From Oscillospiraceae bacterium (GTDB lineage Bacteria; Bacillota; Clostridia; Oscillospirales; UBA929), in assembly GCA_009777685.1 (NCBI GenBank), contig WRLJ01000034.1, positions 1 to 11,435 of the forward strand: a stretch of 11,435 nucleotides of DNA, written 5' to 3'. Under the pieces are notes generated by a model, which saw nothing but the letters and a program-made list of their open reading frames with translations, was not told the origin of the DNA and did no database searches. Both the position numbers and the translations under genes were made by a program. Below are positions 1-6,177 of the stretch, piece after piece. Position 1 is the first letter of the stretch, and every line of letters begins with the position of its first letter.

Positions 1-225
1 CGCGGCGGTCTCGGCGGCGGTCTGCGCGGCGTATGGCGTAGACTTGCGCGACCCGCGGAAACCCAATCCGCCCGACGAGGCCCATGACAGCACATTGCCC
101 TGTGTGTCGGTCATGGTGACCATGGTGTTGTTGAACGAGGAGCGGATATGGGCCGCGCCCCTTTCGATATTCTTTCTTTCCCGGCGTTTGCGCGTAACCC
201 CGCGCTTCGATTTCGGTTGAGCCAT
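1..225 (-). CDS. rpsK: 30S ribosomal protein S11, 5' part (C-terminus beyond window)
   Basis: Small-subunit platform protein that contacts 16S rRNA near the mRNA exit (E site) together with S18 and S21. The first 75 codons are present and the frame is still open at base 1, so the gene continues outside the window. The translation starts MAQPKSKRGV, followed by the family's conserved RKNIERGAAHIRSSFNNT block (residues 18-34), the TDTQGNVLSWASSGGLGFRG block (39-58) and KSTPYAAQ. Start: ATG at 225 preceded by GGAGG at a 10-nt spacing. It follows rpsM after a 15-nt gap, the usual alpha-operon order rpsM-rpsK. A full S11 is about 130 residues, so slightly more than half is seen. Nothing is odd in the visible part. 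Confidence 0.97.
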   Translation of the reverse strand, partial: MAQPKSKRGVTRKRRERKNIERGAAHIRSSFNNTMVTMTDTQGNVLSWASSGGLGFRGSRKSTPYAAQTAAETAA

Positions 226-240
226 AACGCGCCGACCTCC

Positions 241-609
241 TTATTTCTTCTTGCCCGCGATGGTCCGCTTGGGCCCTTTGCGGGTTCTGGCGTTCGTTTT
301 GGTGCGCTGTCCGCGCACGGGCAGGCCTCTGCGGTGACGGATGCCCCGATAGCTGCCGATCTCGACCAGACGCTTGATGTCCATGGCCACGTCGCGGCGC
401 AGGTCGCCCTCCACCTTCAGCTCTTTTTCGATCACGTCGCGCAGGCGGGCCACCTCGTCCTCGGTGAGGGTTTTCACCCGCGTGTCGGGGTCAATCCCGG
501 TCTGTCCCAGGATTTTGACAGATGTGGCCCGGCCGATCCCATAGATATAGGTCAGCCCGATCTCCACACGCTTTTCGTTCGGCAGGTCAACGCCGGCAAT
601 ACGCGCCAT
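241..609 (-). CDS. rpsM: 30S ribosomal protein S13
   Basis: S13 sits in the head of the small subunit and forms intersubunit bridges with 23S rRNA and L5; its basic C-terminal tail reaches towards the P-site tRNA. The 122-residue product has the family's usual length. It opens MARIAGVDLPNEKRVEIGL, carries the helix-turn-helix segment TYIYGIGRATSVKIL (residues 20-34), the DLRRDVAMDIKRL block, then SYRGIRHRRGLPVRGQRTKTNARTRKG and ends in a basic IAGKKK tail. Start: ATG at 609 with GGAGG about 6 nt upstream. It lies 31 nt after rpmJ and 15 nt before rpsK, the conserved infA-rpmJ-rpsM-rpsK order. No odd features. Confidence 0.98.
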   Translation of the reverse strand: MARIAGVDLPNEKRVEIGLTYIYGIGRATSVKILGQTGIDPDTRVKTLTEDEVARLRDVIEKELKVEGDLRRDVAMDIKRLVEIGSYRGIRHRRGLPVRGQRTKTNARTRKGPKRTIAGKKK

Positions 610-640
610 ACGGCACCTCCAGTTATAGTGTTAAATGGAA

Positions 641-754
641 TCAGCCTTGTTTTTGTTTGTGCTTGGGATTGCTGCAAATGATCATCAGCTTCCCGTGACG
701 GTGGATGATCTTGCACTTCTCGCACATGGGTTTTACGGACGGTCTGACTTTCAT
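641..754 (-). CDS. rpmJ: 50S ribosomal protein L36 (zinc-binding type)
   Basis: Small zinc-ribbon protein of the large subunit, bound to 23S rRNA near the L7/L12 stalk base. The 37-residue product reads MKVRPSVKPMCEKCKIIHRH then GKLMIICSNPKHKQKQG, the standard L36 length and sequence. The zinc ligands are visible as Cys11, Cys14, Cys27 and His32 (CxxC, then C-x4-H), so this is the zinc-binding C+ form rather than the cysteine-free form made under zinc limitation. Start: ATG at 754, with GGAGG about 8 nt upstream. It lies 26 nt after infA and 31 nt before rpsM. Confidence 0.97.
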   Translation of the reverse strand: MKVRPSVKPMCEKCKIIHRHGKLMIICSNPKHKQKQG

Positions 755-780
755 GGGGATACCTCCTATTTCCTGCTGCC

Positions 781-999
781 CTATTTACTGCGCCAGGTGA
801 TCCGCCCCCGGGTCAAATCATACGGCGACATTTGGATCGTCACGCGGTCACCGGGGAGGATGCGGATAAAGTTCATTCTCAGCTTCCCGGAGATATGTCC
901 AAGCACCCTGTGCCCGCCCTGTATCTCCACGGAAAACATCGCGTTCGGCAAGGCCTCGAGCACTACGCCCTCCACCTCGATCACGTCATCCTTTGACAT
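781..999 (-). CDS. infA: Translation initiation factor IF-1
   Basis: IF-1 binds the A site of the 30S subunit during initiation and works with IF-2 and IF-3 to place initiator tRNA and the start codon. The 72-residue product is the normal length: a single S1-type OB fold starting MSKDDVIEVEGVVLEALPNA, with FSVEIQGGHRVLGHISGKLR (22-41), FIRILPGDRV (44-53) and the C-terminal SPYDLTRGRITWR (58-70). The ATG at 999 was chosen because AAGGAGGG lies 6 nt upstream; two further in-frame starts upstream (ATG at 1005, ACG-preceded region at 1020) would be too close to or upstream of that site. The first 14 nt overlap the end of the KOW-protein gene in another frame, so translation of the two is probably coupled. 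Confidence 0.97.
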   Translation of the reverse strand: MSKDDVIEVEGVVLEALPNAMFSVEIQGGHRVLGHISGKLRMNFIRILPGDRVTIQMSPYDLTRGRITWRSK

Positions 1000-1390
1000 C
1001 TGCATCCCTCCTTGTGTCAAAGCCGTAGGCTTCCGCGTAAGCGTTCAGCGCGCGGCGGACCTCGCTGTTGCTCGCCGTTCCGCCGCCGCGGAGCTTTTCC
1101 GCCGTCCTGTCCAGGCACGCAAGCGCGGTTTCCGTCTCCGGATTTTCCGTCCCGCTCAAAGCCGAAACATGCTTCGCCTTTTTGCGTTTGGGTTTTTCCA
1201 CGCGGCGGATGCGCCCGTCGGCAAGCTCCAGATACACACCGCCCTGGCCGTCCGGCCCGGAAGCCTCGTCCCGAACCGTCAGCACGAGCATCCGGCGTCC
1301 GGCGTCCCGCCCGCTGCGGGACTCCACCACGTCGCCGGGACGTATCTCACATCCCGCGCCGTCTTTCCGGCGTATCTTCCCGCTCTCCAT
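986..1390 (-). CDS. KOW-domain RNA-binding protein (L14e/L6e/L27e-like)
   Basis: Member of the KOW-domain family related to archaeal and eukaryotic L14e, which Clostridia encode between map and infA. Its job in bacteria is not established; RNA or ribosome binding is inferred from the fold and the neighbours. Of 134 residues, about 17-77 form the KOW/SH3-like part: IRPGDVVESRSGRDAGRRML (17-36), LELADGRIRRVEKPKRKKAKHV split around 54-75, with a basic KPKRKKAKH patch. A low-complexity linker (79-90) follows, then a probable helical segment with TASNSEVRRALNAYAEAYG (105-123). The ATG at 1390 overlaps the TGA of map (TGATG); a GTG at 1393 is an alternative giving one extra residue. GGAGGG lies 9 nt upstream of the ATG. 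The 3' end overlaps infA by 14 nt. No homologue search was possible. Confidence 0.87.
   Translation of the reverse strand: MESGKIRRKDGAGCEIRPGDVVESRSGRDAGRRMLVLTVRDEASGPDGQGGVYLELADGRIRRVEKPKRKKAKHVSALSGTENPETETALACLDRTAEKLRGGGTASNSEVRRALNAYAEAYGFDTRRDADVKG
1000..1013 (-). promoter_or_regulatory. Ribosome binding site fixing the infA start
   Basis: AAGGAGGG at 1006-1013 followed by a 6-nt spacer to the ATG at 999. It lies inside the last codons of the KOW-protein gene, so a ribosome finishing that gene would deliver itself to infA. It rules against the in-frame ATG at 1005, which would have no spacer. Confidence 0.75.
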
Positions 1391-2154
1391 CACACACTTC
1401 CCTCCACGAGGGTCAGCAGCTCCGGTTCGTCCTCCGTGATCAGTACGGTATGCTCATAGTGGGCGGACAACGCGCGGTCGGCGGTGCAAACCGTCCATCC
1501 GTCACTCAGAACCTTGACCTCAAAGCCGCCGGCGTTGATCATCGGCTCAACGGCCAGACACATTCCGGCACGCAGCCGCGCTCCGCGCCCGCGCCCGGGA
1601 GGGATAAAGTTGGGAACCTCCGGCTCCTCATGAAGGACACGGCCCACGCCATGCCCGGTAAAATCACGCACCACGCTGTATCCGCTGCTCTCCGCGCAGG
1701 CTTGGACCGCACCGGAGATGGCATACACATGCCGGTCCTGCCTCGCGTGGGCGATCCCCTGGTAAAAGCACTCGCGGGCCGCGGCGATCAGCCGCTCGGC
1801 TTCGGGGCTGACGGCGCCCACCGCGAAGGTGGCGGCCGCGTCCCCGATGAAGCCCCGATAGGTCGCCCCTACGTCAATGCTCACGATATCGCCCTCCGCC
1901 AAACGCCTTTTTCCGGGGATGCCGTGGATGACCTCGTCATTGACGGAAGCGTTGATGGCGGCCGGATAGCCCCGGTACCCCAGAAACGTGGGTCTGGCTC
2001 CATGCTCCCGGATGACCCGGCGCGCCACGGCGTCCAGATGGGCCGTAGTCACACCCGGCTCGACGGCGGCCCGGACCGCGATCAGGGTCAAGCCCGTAAC
2101 GCGGCACGCCTGACGCATGATTTCCAGCTCTTTGGGCGTCTTGACGGGTATCAT
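1390..2154 (-). CDS. map: Methionine aminopeptidase, type I
   Basis: Cytosolic dinuclear metalloprotease that removes the initiator methionine from new proteins when the second residue is small. The 254-residue product is the family's usual length for type Ia, without an N-terminal zinc-finger extension. It starts MIPVKTPKELEIM. All five metal ligands are visible: Asp94 (SIDVG), Asp105 (FIGDAA), His168 (FTGHGVG), Glu203 (AVEPMI) and Glu234 (HYEHTV). The substrate-side His77 is in HGIPG; many relatives have HGIP followed by an acidic residue, so the loop differs slightly. The ATG at 2154 follows the TAG of adk by one nucleotide, with GGGAG in the adk end as the binding site. The TGA overlaps the ATG of the KOW gene. 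The gene order secY-adk-map is classical. Confidence 0.97.
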   Translation of the reverse strand: MIPVKTPKELEIMRQACRVTGLTLIAVRAAVEPGVTTAHLDAVARRVIREHGARPTFLGYRGYPAAINASVNDEVIHGIPGKRRLAEGDIVSIDVGATYRGFIGDAAATFAVGAVSPEAERLIAAARECFYQGIAHARQDRHVYAISGAVQACAESSGYSVVRDFTGHGVGRVLHEEPEVPNFIPPGRGRGARLRAGMCLAVEPMINAGGFEVKVLSDGWTVCTADRALSAHYEHTVLITEDEPELLTLVEGSV

Positions 2155-2155
2155 G

Positions 2156-2794
2156 CTACTCCCGCACGCCCAGCGCGGCAAAAATCCTCGCGCTGATGTT
2201 GGGGATCGTGTCATGCGCCACAATCGTCACCAGCTTGCCCTTGCGCTCATACCAGCCCTTCAGCGGCTCGGTCGCTTCATGGAAAACCCGCAGGCGGCTG
2301 CGCACGGTCTCGGGCGCGTCGTCGTCGCGGCGGACCAGCTCACCGCCGCAGGCGTCGCATACGCCCTCCGCCCCGGGCGGGTTTCCGTGGATGTGGAACG
2401 TGGCCTCACAGCTTTGACAGACGCGCCGGCCGGTCAGGCGGCGTTCGACCTCCTCGTCGGAAACCTCGATATCCAGCACATGGTCTATGGCAATGCCGGC
2501 GGCCTCCAGGGCCTCGGCCTGGGCGACGGTACGGGGGAAGCCGTCCAAAATGAACCCTTTTTCACAATCCGGACGGGCCAGACGCGTTTTGATGATCTCG
2601 ACCATAATCTCATCCGGCACCAGCCGGCCCGCGTCCACAAAGGACTTCGCCTTGCGGCCCACCTCCGCGCCCTCGCGGATGGCGGCGCGCAGAATGTTTC
2701 CGGTCGAAACAGCCGGGACGCCGAGCCGTTTTTCCAGCAGCGCGGCCTGAGTCCCTTTACCGGAGCCCGGCGCTCCAAACAGTATCATCCTCAT
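2156..2794 (-). CDS. adk: Adenylate kinase (zinc-LID type)
   Basis: Catalyses ATP + AMP to 2 ADP in the cytosol, keeping the adenine nucleotide pool in balance. The 212-residue product is a long-form (large LID) kinase of typical size. The P-loop GAPGSGKGT is at residues 7-15, the AMP-binding helix with STGNILRAAI at 30-39, DGFPRT at 84-89, and the arginine-rich RRDDDAPETVRSRL segment at 155-168. The LID (about 122-160) contains Cys126, Cys129, Cys146 and Cys149, the four-cysteine zinc site typical of Gram-positive enzymes and absent from the E. coli enzyme. Start: ATG at 2794, four nucleotides after the secY stop, with GGAG in the end of secY. It is followed immediately by map. No catalytic residue is missing. 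Confidence 0.98.
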   Translation of the reverse strand: MRMILFGAPGSGKGTQAALLEKRLGVPAVSTGNILRAAIREGAEVGRKAKSFVDAGRLVPDEIMVEIIKTRLARPDCEKGFILDGFPRTVAQAEALEAAGIAIDHVLDIEVSDEEVERRLTGRRVCQSCEATFHIHGNPPGAEGVCDACGGELVRRDDDAPETVRSRLRVFHEATEPLKGWYERKGKLVTIVAHDTIPNISARIFAALGVRE

Positions 2795-2798
2795 GGCC

Positions 2799-4106
2799 TT
2801 ACTCCAAAAAGCCCTTGTGGTGGCGCATAATCATCTGCGCCTCGATGGCCCGCACCGTCTCCAGCGCGACGCCGACGACGATCAGAAGCGACGTGCCGCC
2901 CAGCGCGAGACCGCCCAGGGCCGGATTCAGGCTGCTGATGATGATCGGGAGAATGGCGATGATACCCAGAAAGATCGCGCCAAACAACGTAATCTTACCC
3001 AAAACCTTGGTAATAAAGTCACTGGTCGGCTTTCCGGCGCGGAAACCGGGGACGAAGCCGCCGTTCTGCTTGAGATTGTTGGCGATCTCCACGGGGTTGA
3101 ACTGAATGCTCTGATAAAAATAGCTAAACCCGATGATCAGGATGAAATACAGGACCGCGTAGATGGGCGAGGTGTGCCCGATGAACCGGCCCGCGCTCTC
3201 GGCGGCGTCGCGGAAGAAGAATTGGATGATGGTCATCGGGAACGAGGCGATGGCCTGGGCGAAGATGATGGGCATAACGCCGCTCATGTTGACCTTCAGC
3301 GGCAGGAACGTGGACTGCCCGCCGTAGATCTTGCGCCCCACGACGCGCTTGGAGTACTGCACGGGAATCCGCCGCTCGGCGTTTGTGATAAAGACGACAA
3401 ATACGACCAGAGCGACCGCCAGAACCAGGATGATCGGGACCAGCCACCACAGCTGCGGATTCTGGAGCAGCGCCCAGGCCTCCGTGACCATCGCCGGCCC
3501 GCGCGATACGATCGACGCGAACAGGATGATCGAAATGCCGTTGCCGATGCCGAACTCCGTAATCTGTTCGCCCAGCCACATGATGAACGCGGACCCGGCG
3601 ACAAACGACAGAATGATAATGACCGCGTGGAGCAAGCTCCCCTGCGCCGCGGAAACCAGAGCCGACTGGTACTCGCCGAGCTGGGCGTAGGCCAGCATGG
3701 TGTAGTACCCGTACCCCATGACCAGCGCCAGACCGACCGTCGCGTAGCGGGTGATGGCGGCGATCTTCTTGCGCCCTTCCTCGCCGCCCTCCTTTTGCAG
3801 CCGCTCCAGCGCGGGGATGCTGACCGTCAGGAGGTTCATGATGATCGAGGCGTTGATATACGGCTGGATGGACAGCGCAAAAATGGTGCTGCGGTCGAAC
3901 GCGCCGCCGCTCATCATGCTGAACATGCCCAGCAGGGTGTTTCCGGCCCCCTCCATGCTGGAAAGGTAGTCGGTGAAAATCTGGGTGTTGACAAACGGCA
4001 CGGGCACCTGCGAGCCGAAACGGTAGACGACCAGAATAAACAGCGTAAACAGGATTTTAGCGCGCAAATCCTTGATGCGCCAGGCGTTGCGAATGATTTC
4101 TAACAC
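2799..4106 (-). CDS. secY: Preprotein translocase subunit SecY
   Basis: Pore-forming subunit of the SecYEG channel in the cytoplasmic membrane, through which unfolded secretory proteins pass and membrane proteins insert. The 435 residues are the usual length, with about ten hydrophobic segments. The first, AKILFTLFILVVYRFGSQVP, spans about 16-35. The plug/TM2 region is around 62-80 and FGIGNGISIILF lies at 185-196. The cytosolic C5 loop with GFVPGFRAGKPT at 350-361 contacts SecA and the ribosome. The start is GTG at 4106, inside the end of rplO (7-nt overlap), with GAGGTGA 7 nt upstream. The next in-frame Met would remove the amphipathic N-terminus, so GTG is preferred. The position after rplO and before adk is the conserved spc arrangement. 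Confidence 0.97.
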   Translation of the reverse strand: MLEIIRNAWRIKDLRAKILFTLFILVVYRFGSQVPVPFVNTQIFTDYLSSMEGAGNTLLGMFSMMSGGAFDRSTIFALSIQPYINASIIMNLLTVSIPALERLQKEGGEEGRKKIAAITRYATVGLALVMGYGYYTMLAYAQLGEYQSALVSAAQGSLLHAVIIILSFVAGSAFIMWLGEQITEFGIGNGISIILFASIVSRGPAMVTEAWALLQNPQLWWLVPIILVLAVALVVFVVFITNAERRIPVQYSKRVVGRKIYGGQSTFLPLKVNMSGVMPIIFAQAIASFPMTIIQFFFRDAAESAGRFIGHTSPIYAVLYFILIIGFSYFYQSIQFNPVEIANNLKQNGGFVPGFRAGKPTSDFITKVLGKITLFGAIFLGIIAILPIIISSLNPALGGLALGGTSLLIVVGVALETVRAIEAQMIMRHHKGFLE

Positions 4107-4549
4107 GCGCCCGTCACCTCGGCTTTCCCTCCCGCGGCGGCGATCTTGGCCGCGGCCGATGCGGAAAACGCGCTGGCCCGGACAGTGATTTTCTTTTTGA
4201 TCTCACCGCCTCCGAGAACCTTCAGGCCGTATGGGCATTTAGAAATCATACCCGCGGCCAGCAGGGTCTCCGCGCTGACGACGTCGCCGTCGTTAAAAAC
4301 GTCGAATATGTCGAGATTCACGGCTGTCAGAGGCTTGGCGTAGGGGTTGTTGAAACCGCGTTTCGGCAAACGCCGGGCCAGCGGCATCTGCCCGCCCTCG
4401 AAGCCGCGCTTGCGGCTGTAGCCGCTGCGGGACTTCTGTCCCTTGTGGCCGCGCCCGCAGGTCTTCCCGTTCCCTGTGCCGATGCCGCGTCCCACGCGCC
4501 ACGCCTTTTGAACGGAATTCTCCGCCGGGGTCAGGTCATTGAGTTTCAT
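4100..4549 (-). CDS. rplO: 50S ribosomal protein L15
   Basis: Late-assembly large-subunit protein that threads a long basic N-terminal arm through 23S rRNA. The 149-residue product is the normal length. It starts MKLNDLTPAENSVQKAWRVG, followed by the glycine/arginine-rich arm GRGIGTGNGKTCGRGHKGQK (20-39) and GFEGGQMPLARRLPKRGF (49-66), then a globular C-terminal domain with LKVLGGGEIKKKITVRASAF (109-128). Start: ATG at 4549 with AGGAGG about 7 nt upstream; this binding site overlaps the TAG of rpmD (TAGGAGG), so L30 tail termination and L15 initiation are adjacent. The last 7 nt overlap secY. The C-terminus ends at a cysteine (TGAC), a minor peculiarity. Confidence 0.97.
   Translation of the reverse strand: MKLNDLTPAENSVQKAWRVGRGIGTGNGKTCGRGHKGQKSRSGYSRKRGFEGGQMPLARRLPKRGFNNPYAKPLTAVNLDIFDVFNDGDVVSAETLLAAGMISKCPYGLKVLGGGEIKKKITVRASAFSASAAAKIAAAGGKAEVTGAC
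4107..4120 (-). promoter_or_regulatory. Ribosome binding site for the GTG start of secY
   Basis: GAGGTGA at 4114-4120 with a 7-nt spacer to the GTG at 4106, all within the last codons of rplO. It supports the GTG start over a downstream Met and implies coupling of SecY synthesis to L15 translation. Confidence 0.65.
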
Positions 4550-4560
4550 TTCGTGTCCTC

Positions 4561-5175
4561 CTACTTGCCGTCGGCGGCAGGTTCTTCCGGTTTGTCAGCC
4601 TTGGCCGCCTTCGCGGGCTTCTCCGCTTTCGGGGCCTTTTCGGCTGCCGCGGGCTTATCGGACTTCGGGGCCTTGGGAGCCTTTTCAGCCGTTTTGGGCT
4701 TCGGAGCCTTTTCGGCCTTTTCGGCCTTTTCCGGCTTTTCGGTCTTCGGGGCTTTCGGAGCCTTCTCCGCCTTCGGAGCCGCCTCGGCGGCTTCGGGCTT
4801 TTCGGCCTTGGCCTTGACGGTCCTGGCCGGTTTTTCCGCTTCCGGAGCCTTGGGGGCCGCGACCGCCTCAGCCTTGGGGGCCGCCTCGGCCTTAGGGACT
4901 GCCTCAGCCTTAGGGGCCGCCTCGGGTGCTATGGCCTTCGCGGGTTTTTCCGTCACGGGCGCTTTCGCGGCTTTCGGGCGTCTGGGTTCCGGCGCTTCGG
5001 TTTCGGCCGCCGTCACGAGATATCCGATTTTAGCCAGCTTGCCGCGCGTCTGCGGATTGTCGGGCTGTACGGTGCTGTCGCCGATCCGGCGCAGGCCCAG
5101 ACTGTTGGCTGTGGCGATATGCTTGTCGTTGCGGCCGTTCAGGCTCTTAACCAGTTTGATTTTCAAGGCAGTCAT
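4561..5175 (-). CDS. rpmD: 50S ribosomal protein L30 with long Ala/Lys/Pro/Glu-rich C-terminal extension
   Basis: Residues 1-56 are a complete bacterial L30, a small ferredoxin-like fold of the large subunit: MTALKIKLVKSLNGRNDKHI, then LGLRRIGDSTVQPDNPQTRG (27-45) and a final KIGYLVT strand. Bacterial L30 normally ends here at about 60 residues. This protein continues for another 148 residues (57-204) made almost only of Ala, Lys, Pro and Glu. The tail has no aromatic residue and no Met, and by hand count about 36 basic and 26 acidic residues. It is predicted to be disordered and resembles histone H1 or translocon-type PAKKA tails in composition only. The frame is unbroken and its TAG is part of the rplO binding site, so the tail appears genuine. 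The ATG at 5175 overlaps the rpsE TGA by ATGA. The function of the tail is unknown. Confidence 0.93.
   Translation of the reverse strand: MTALKIKLVKSLNGRNDKHIATANSLGLRRIGDSTVQPDNPQTRGKLAKIGYLVTAAETEAPEPRRPKAAKAPVTEKPAKAIAPEAAPKAEAVPKAEAAPKAEAVAAPKAPEAEKPARTVKAKAEKPEAAEAAPKAEKAPKAPKTEKPEKAEKAEKAPKPKTAEKAPKAPKSDKPAAAEKAPKAEKPAKAAKADKPEEPAADGK
4564..5007 (-). repeat. Low-complexity repeat tract encoding the L30 tail
   Basis: The DNA encoding L30 residues 57-204 is built of imperfect short repeats. On the protein level the recurring units are variants of PKAEA (residues about 82-110: EAAPKAEAVPKAEAAPKAEA, period about 8 residues) and of EKAPKAPK/EKPEKAEKA (about 125-195). On the DNA plus strand this shows as repeated gccttttcgg and gccttaggg-type words. 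Such tracts expand and contract by slippage, so tail length probably differs between strains. No stop interrupts the frame. Confidence 0.75.
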
Positions 5176-5726
5176 CCGTTGGCCCTCCCTTCACGGGGAG
5201 CGCTGCGCCCCGTCAGCTCGGCAACGCTCTTGCCGCGGACACGGGCGACCTCCTCCACGCTCTTGAGCGACTTCAGCGCCTGGATCGTCGCGGTCACCAC
5301 ATTCTGCGGATTGTTGGAGCGCAGGCTCTTGGTACGGACGTCGCGGATGCCGGCCATCTCCATCACGGCGCGCACGGGCCCGCCGGCGATGACGCCGGTA
5401 CCGGGCGCGGCGGGCTTGAGCAGAACGCGGCCCGCGCCGAAGGCGCCGATCACCTCATGGGGGATGGTCGTCCCTTTCAGGTTCACGGTGACCATATTCT
5501 TACGGGCGTCCTCGATCCCCTTGCGGATGGCGTCGGGAACCTCGCTGGCCTTTCCGAGGCCGAACCCCACGGAGCCGTTGCCGTCCCCTACGACGACCAG
5601 CGCCGCGAACTTAAAGATACGGCCGCCCTTGACGGTTTTGGATACGCGGTTGAGGGCCACGACCTTTTCGGTCGGCCTTTCGTTGGGGTCCGCGGCGGGA
5701 TAGCGGTCTCTCTGCGGCTGCGCCAT
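5172..5726 (-). CDS. rpsE: 30S ribosomal protein S5
   Basis: S5 lies at the mRNA entry side of the small subunit with S3 and S4 and affects decoding accuracy. The 184 residues contain the N-terminal double-stranded RNA-binding-like domain with RVSKTVKGGRIFKFAALVVV (about 27-46), GDGNGSVGFGLGKASEVPDA (47-66), GTTIPHEVIGAFGAGRVLLK (85-104), then TGVIAGGPVRAVMEMAGI and the C-terminal VARVRGKSVAEL. The mutation-prone loop KTVKGGR is intact. The start is uncertain: the ATG at 5726 (MAQPQRD) has GGAAAGGA 12 nt upstream; an in-frame ATG at 5738 would add MVDI but abuts that site with no spacer. It is slightly longer than the usual 166 residues at both ends. The stop overlaps rpmD by ATGA. Confidence 0.95.
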   Translation of the reverse strand: MAQPQRDRYPAADPNERPTEKVVALNRVSKTVKGGRIFKFAALVVVGDGNGSVGFGLGKASEVPDAIRKGIEDARKNMVTVNLKGTTIPHEVIGAFGAGRVLLKPAAPGTGVIAGGPVRAVMEMAGIRDVRTKSLRSNNPQNVVTATIQALKSLKSVEEVARVRGKSVAELTGRSAPREGRANG

Positions 5727-5746
5727 AATGTCGACCATTCCTTTCC
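5727..5746 (-). promoter_or_regulatory. Ribosome binding site that decides the rpsE start
   Basis: GGAAAGGA at 5739-5746. It is 12 nt from the ATG at 5726 (long but workable) and 0 nt from the ATG at 5738 (not workable by normal rules). It therefore favours the inner start, though the spacing is at the edge of the normal range. The preceding stretch 5747-5800 contains no gene and no recognisable promoter. Confidence 0.5.
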
Positions 5747-5800
5747 GGTGACTTCTTTAACGTCGTCAAGCTCCGGGGACTGCCCGCCCCCTGCGCTTTC

Positions 5801-6163
5801 TTAGAATTTCAACCCGCCCTCGCGGGCGCCGTCGGCAAGCTCTTTTACACGTCCGTGGTACAGGTATCCGCCGCGGTCAAAGACCACCTCGGTAATCCCC
5901 TTTTGGGCCGCGCGCCCGGCAAGCCGTTTCCCGATTTCACGGGCGGCGGCTTTGTTCCCGCCGTTTCCGGCGGCAAAATCCTTCTCCAGCGTGGAGGCGG
6001 CGCACAGGGTGACGCCGGCGGCGTCGTCGATGAGCTGGGCATAGATATTCTTGTTGCTGCGAAACACGTTCAGGCGCGGACGCGCGGAACACCCGGCGAT
6101 CTTGCCCCGCACGCGGACATGGCGCTTTAGGCGCATCGCGTTGGAAGTGGGTTTGTTGATCAT
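5801..6163 (-). CDS. rplR: 50S ribosomal protein L18
   Basis: L18 binds 5S rRNA with L5 and attaches it to the central protuberance of the large subunit. The 120-residue product has the normal length. It starts MINKPTSNAMRLKRHVRVRG, with the basic arm (to about 28), then RPRLNVFRSNKNIYAQLIDD (28-47), the KAAAREIGKRLAGRAAQKGI block (70-89), and ends VVFDRGGYLYHGRVKELADG followed by AREGGLKF, the canonical L18 C-terminus. Start: ATG at 6163 with AAAGGAGGG about 7 nt upstream. It follows rplF after 14 nt. The gap to rpsE (63-75 nt depending on start) is one of the two long gaps in the cluster. Confidence 0.97.
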   Translation of the reverse strand: MINKPTSNAMRLKRHVRVRGKIAGCSARPRLNVFRSNKNIYAQLIDDAAGVTLCAASTLEKDFAAGNGGNKAAAREIGKRLAGRAAQKGITEVVFDRGGYLYHGRVKELADGAREGGLKF

Positions 6164-6177
6164 GGCGTGTCCCTCCT

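Noticed and set aside
755..780. Internal promoter before rpmJ or rpsM (AT-rich words at 610-640 and 755-780)
   Set aside because: No -35/-10 pair with acceptable spacing was found; the AT-rich words are explained by stop codons and binding-site spacers.
2793..4103. Long open frame on the plus strand opposite secY (and similar ones opposite map, rpmD and rpsH)
   Set aside because: They lie exactly antisense to highly conserved genes, show no recognisable domain, and their composition (runs of Asp, Arg, Gln and His) is the mirror of the real coding strand in GC-rich DNA.
5771..5792. Intrinsic terminator between rplR and rpsE
   Set aside because: Only about four G-C pairs are possible and no run of U follows on the transcript strand; a terminator inside the operon is also unlikely.
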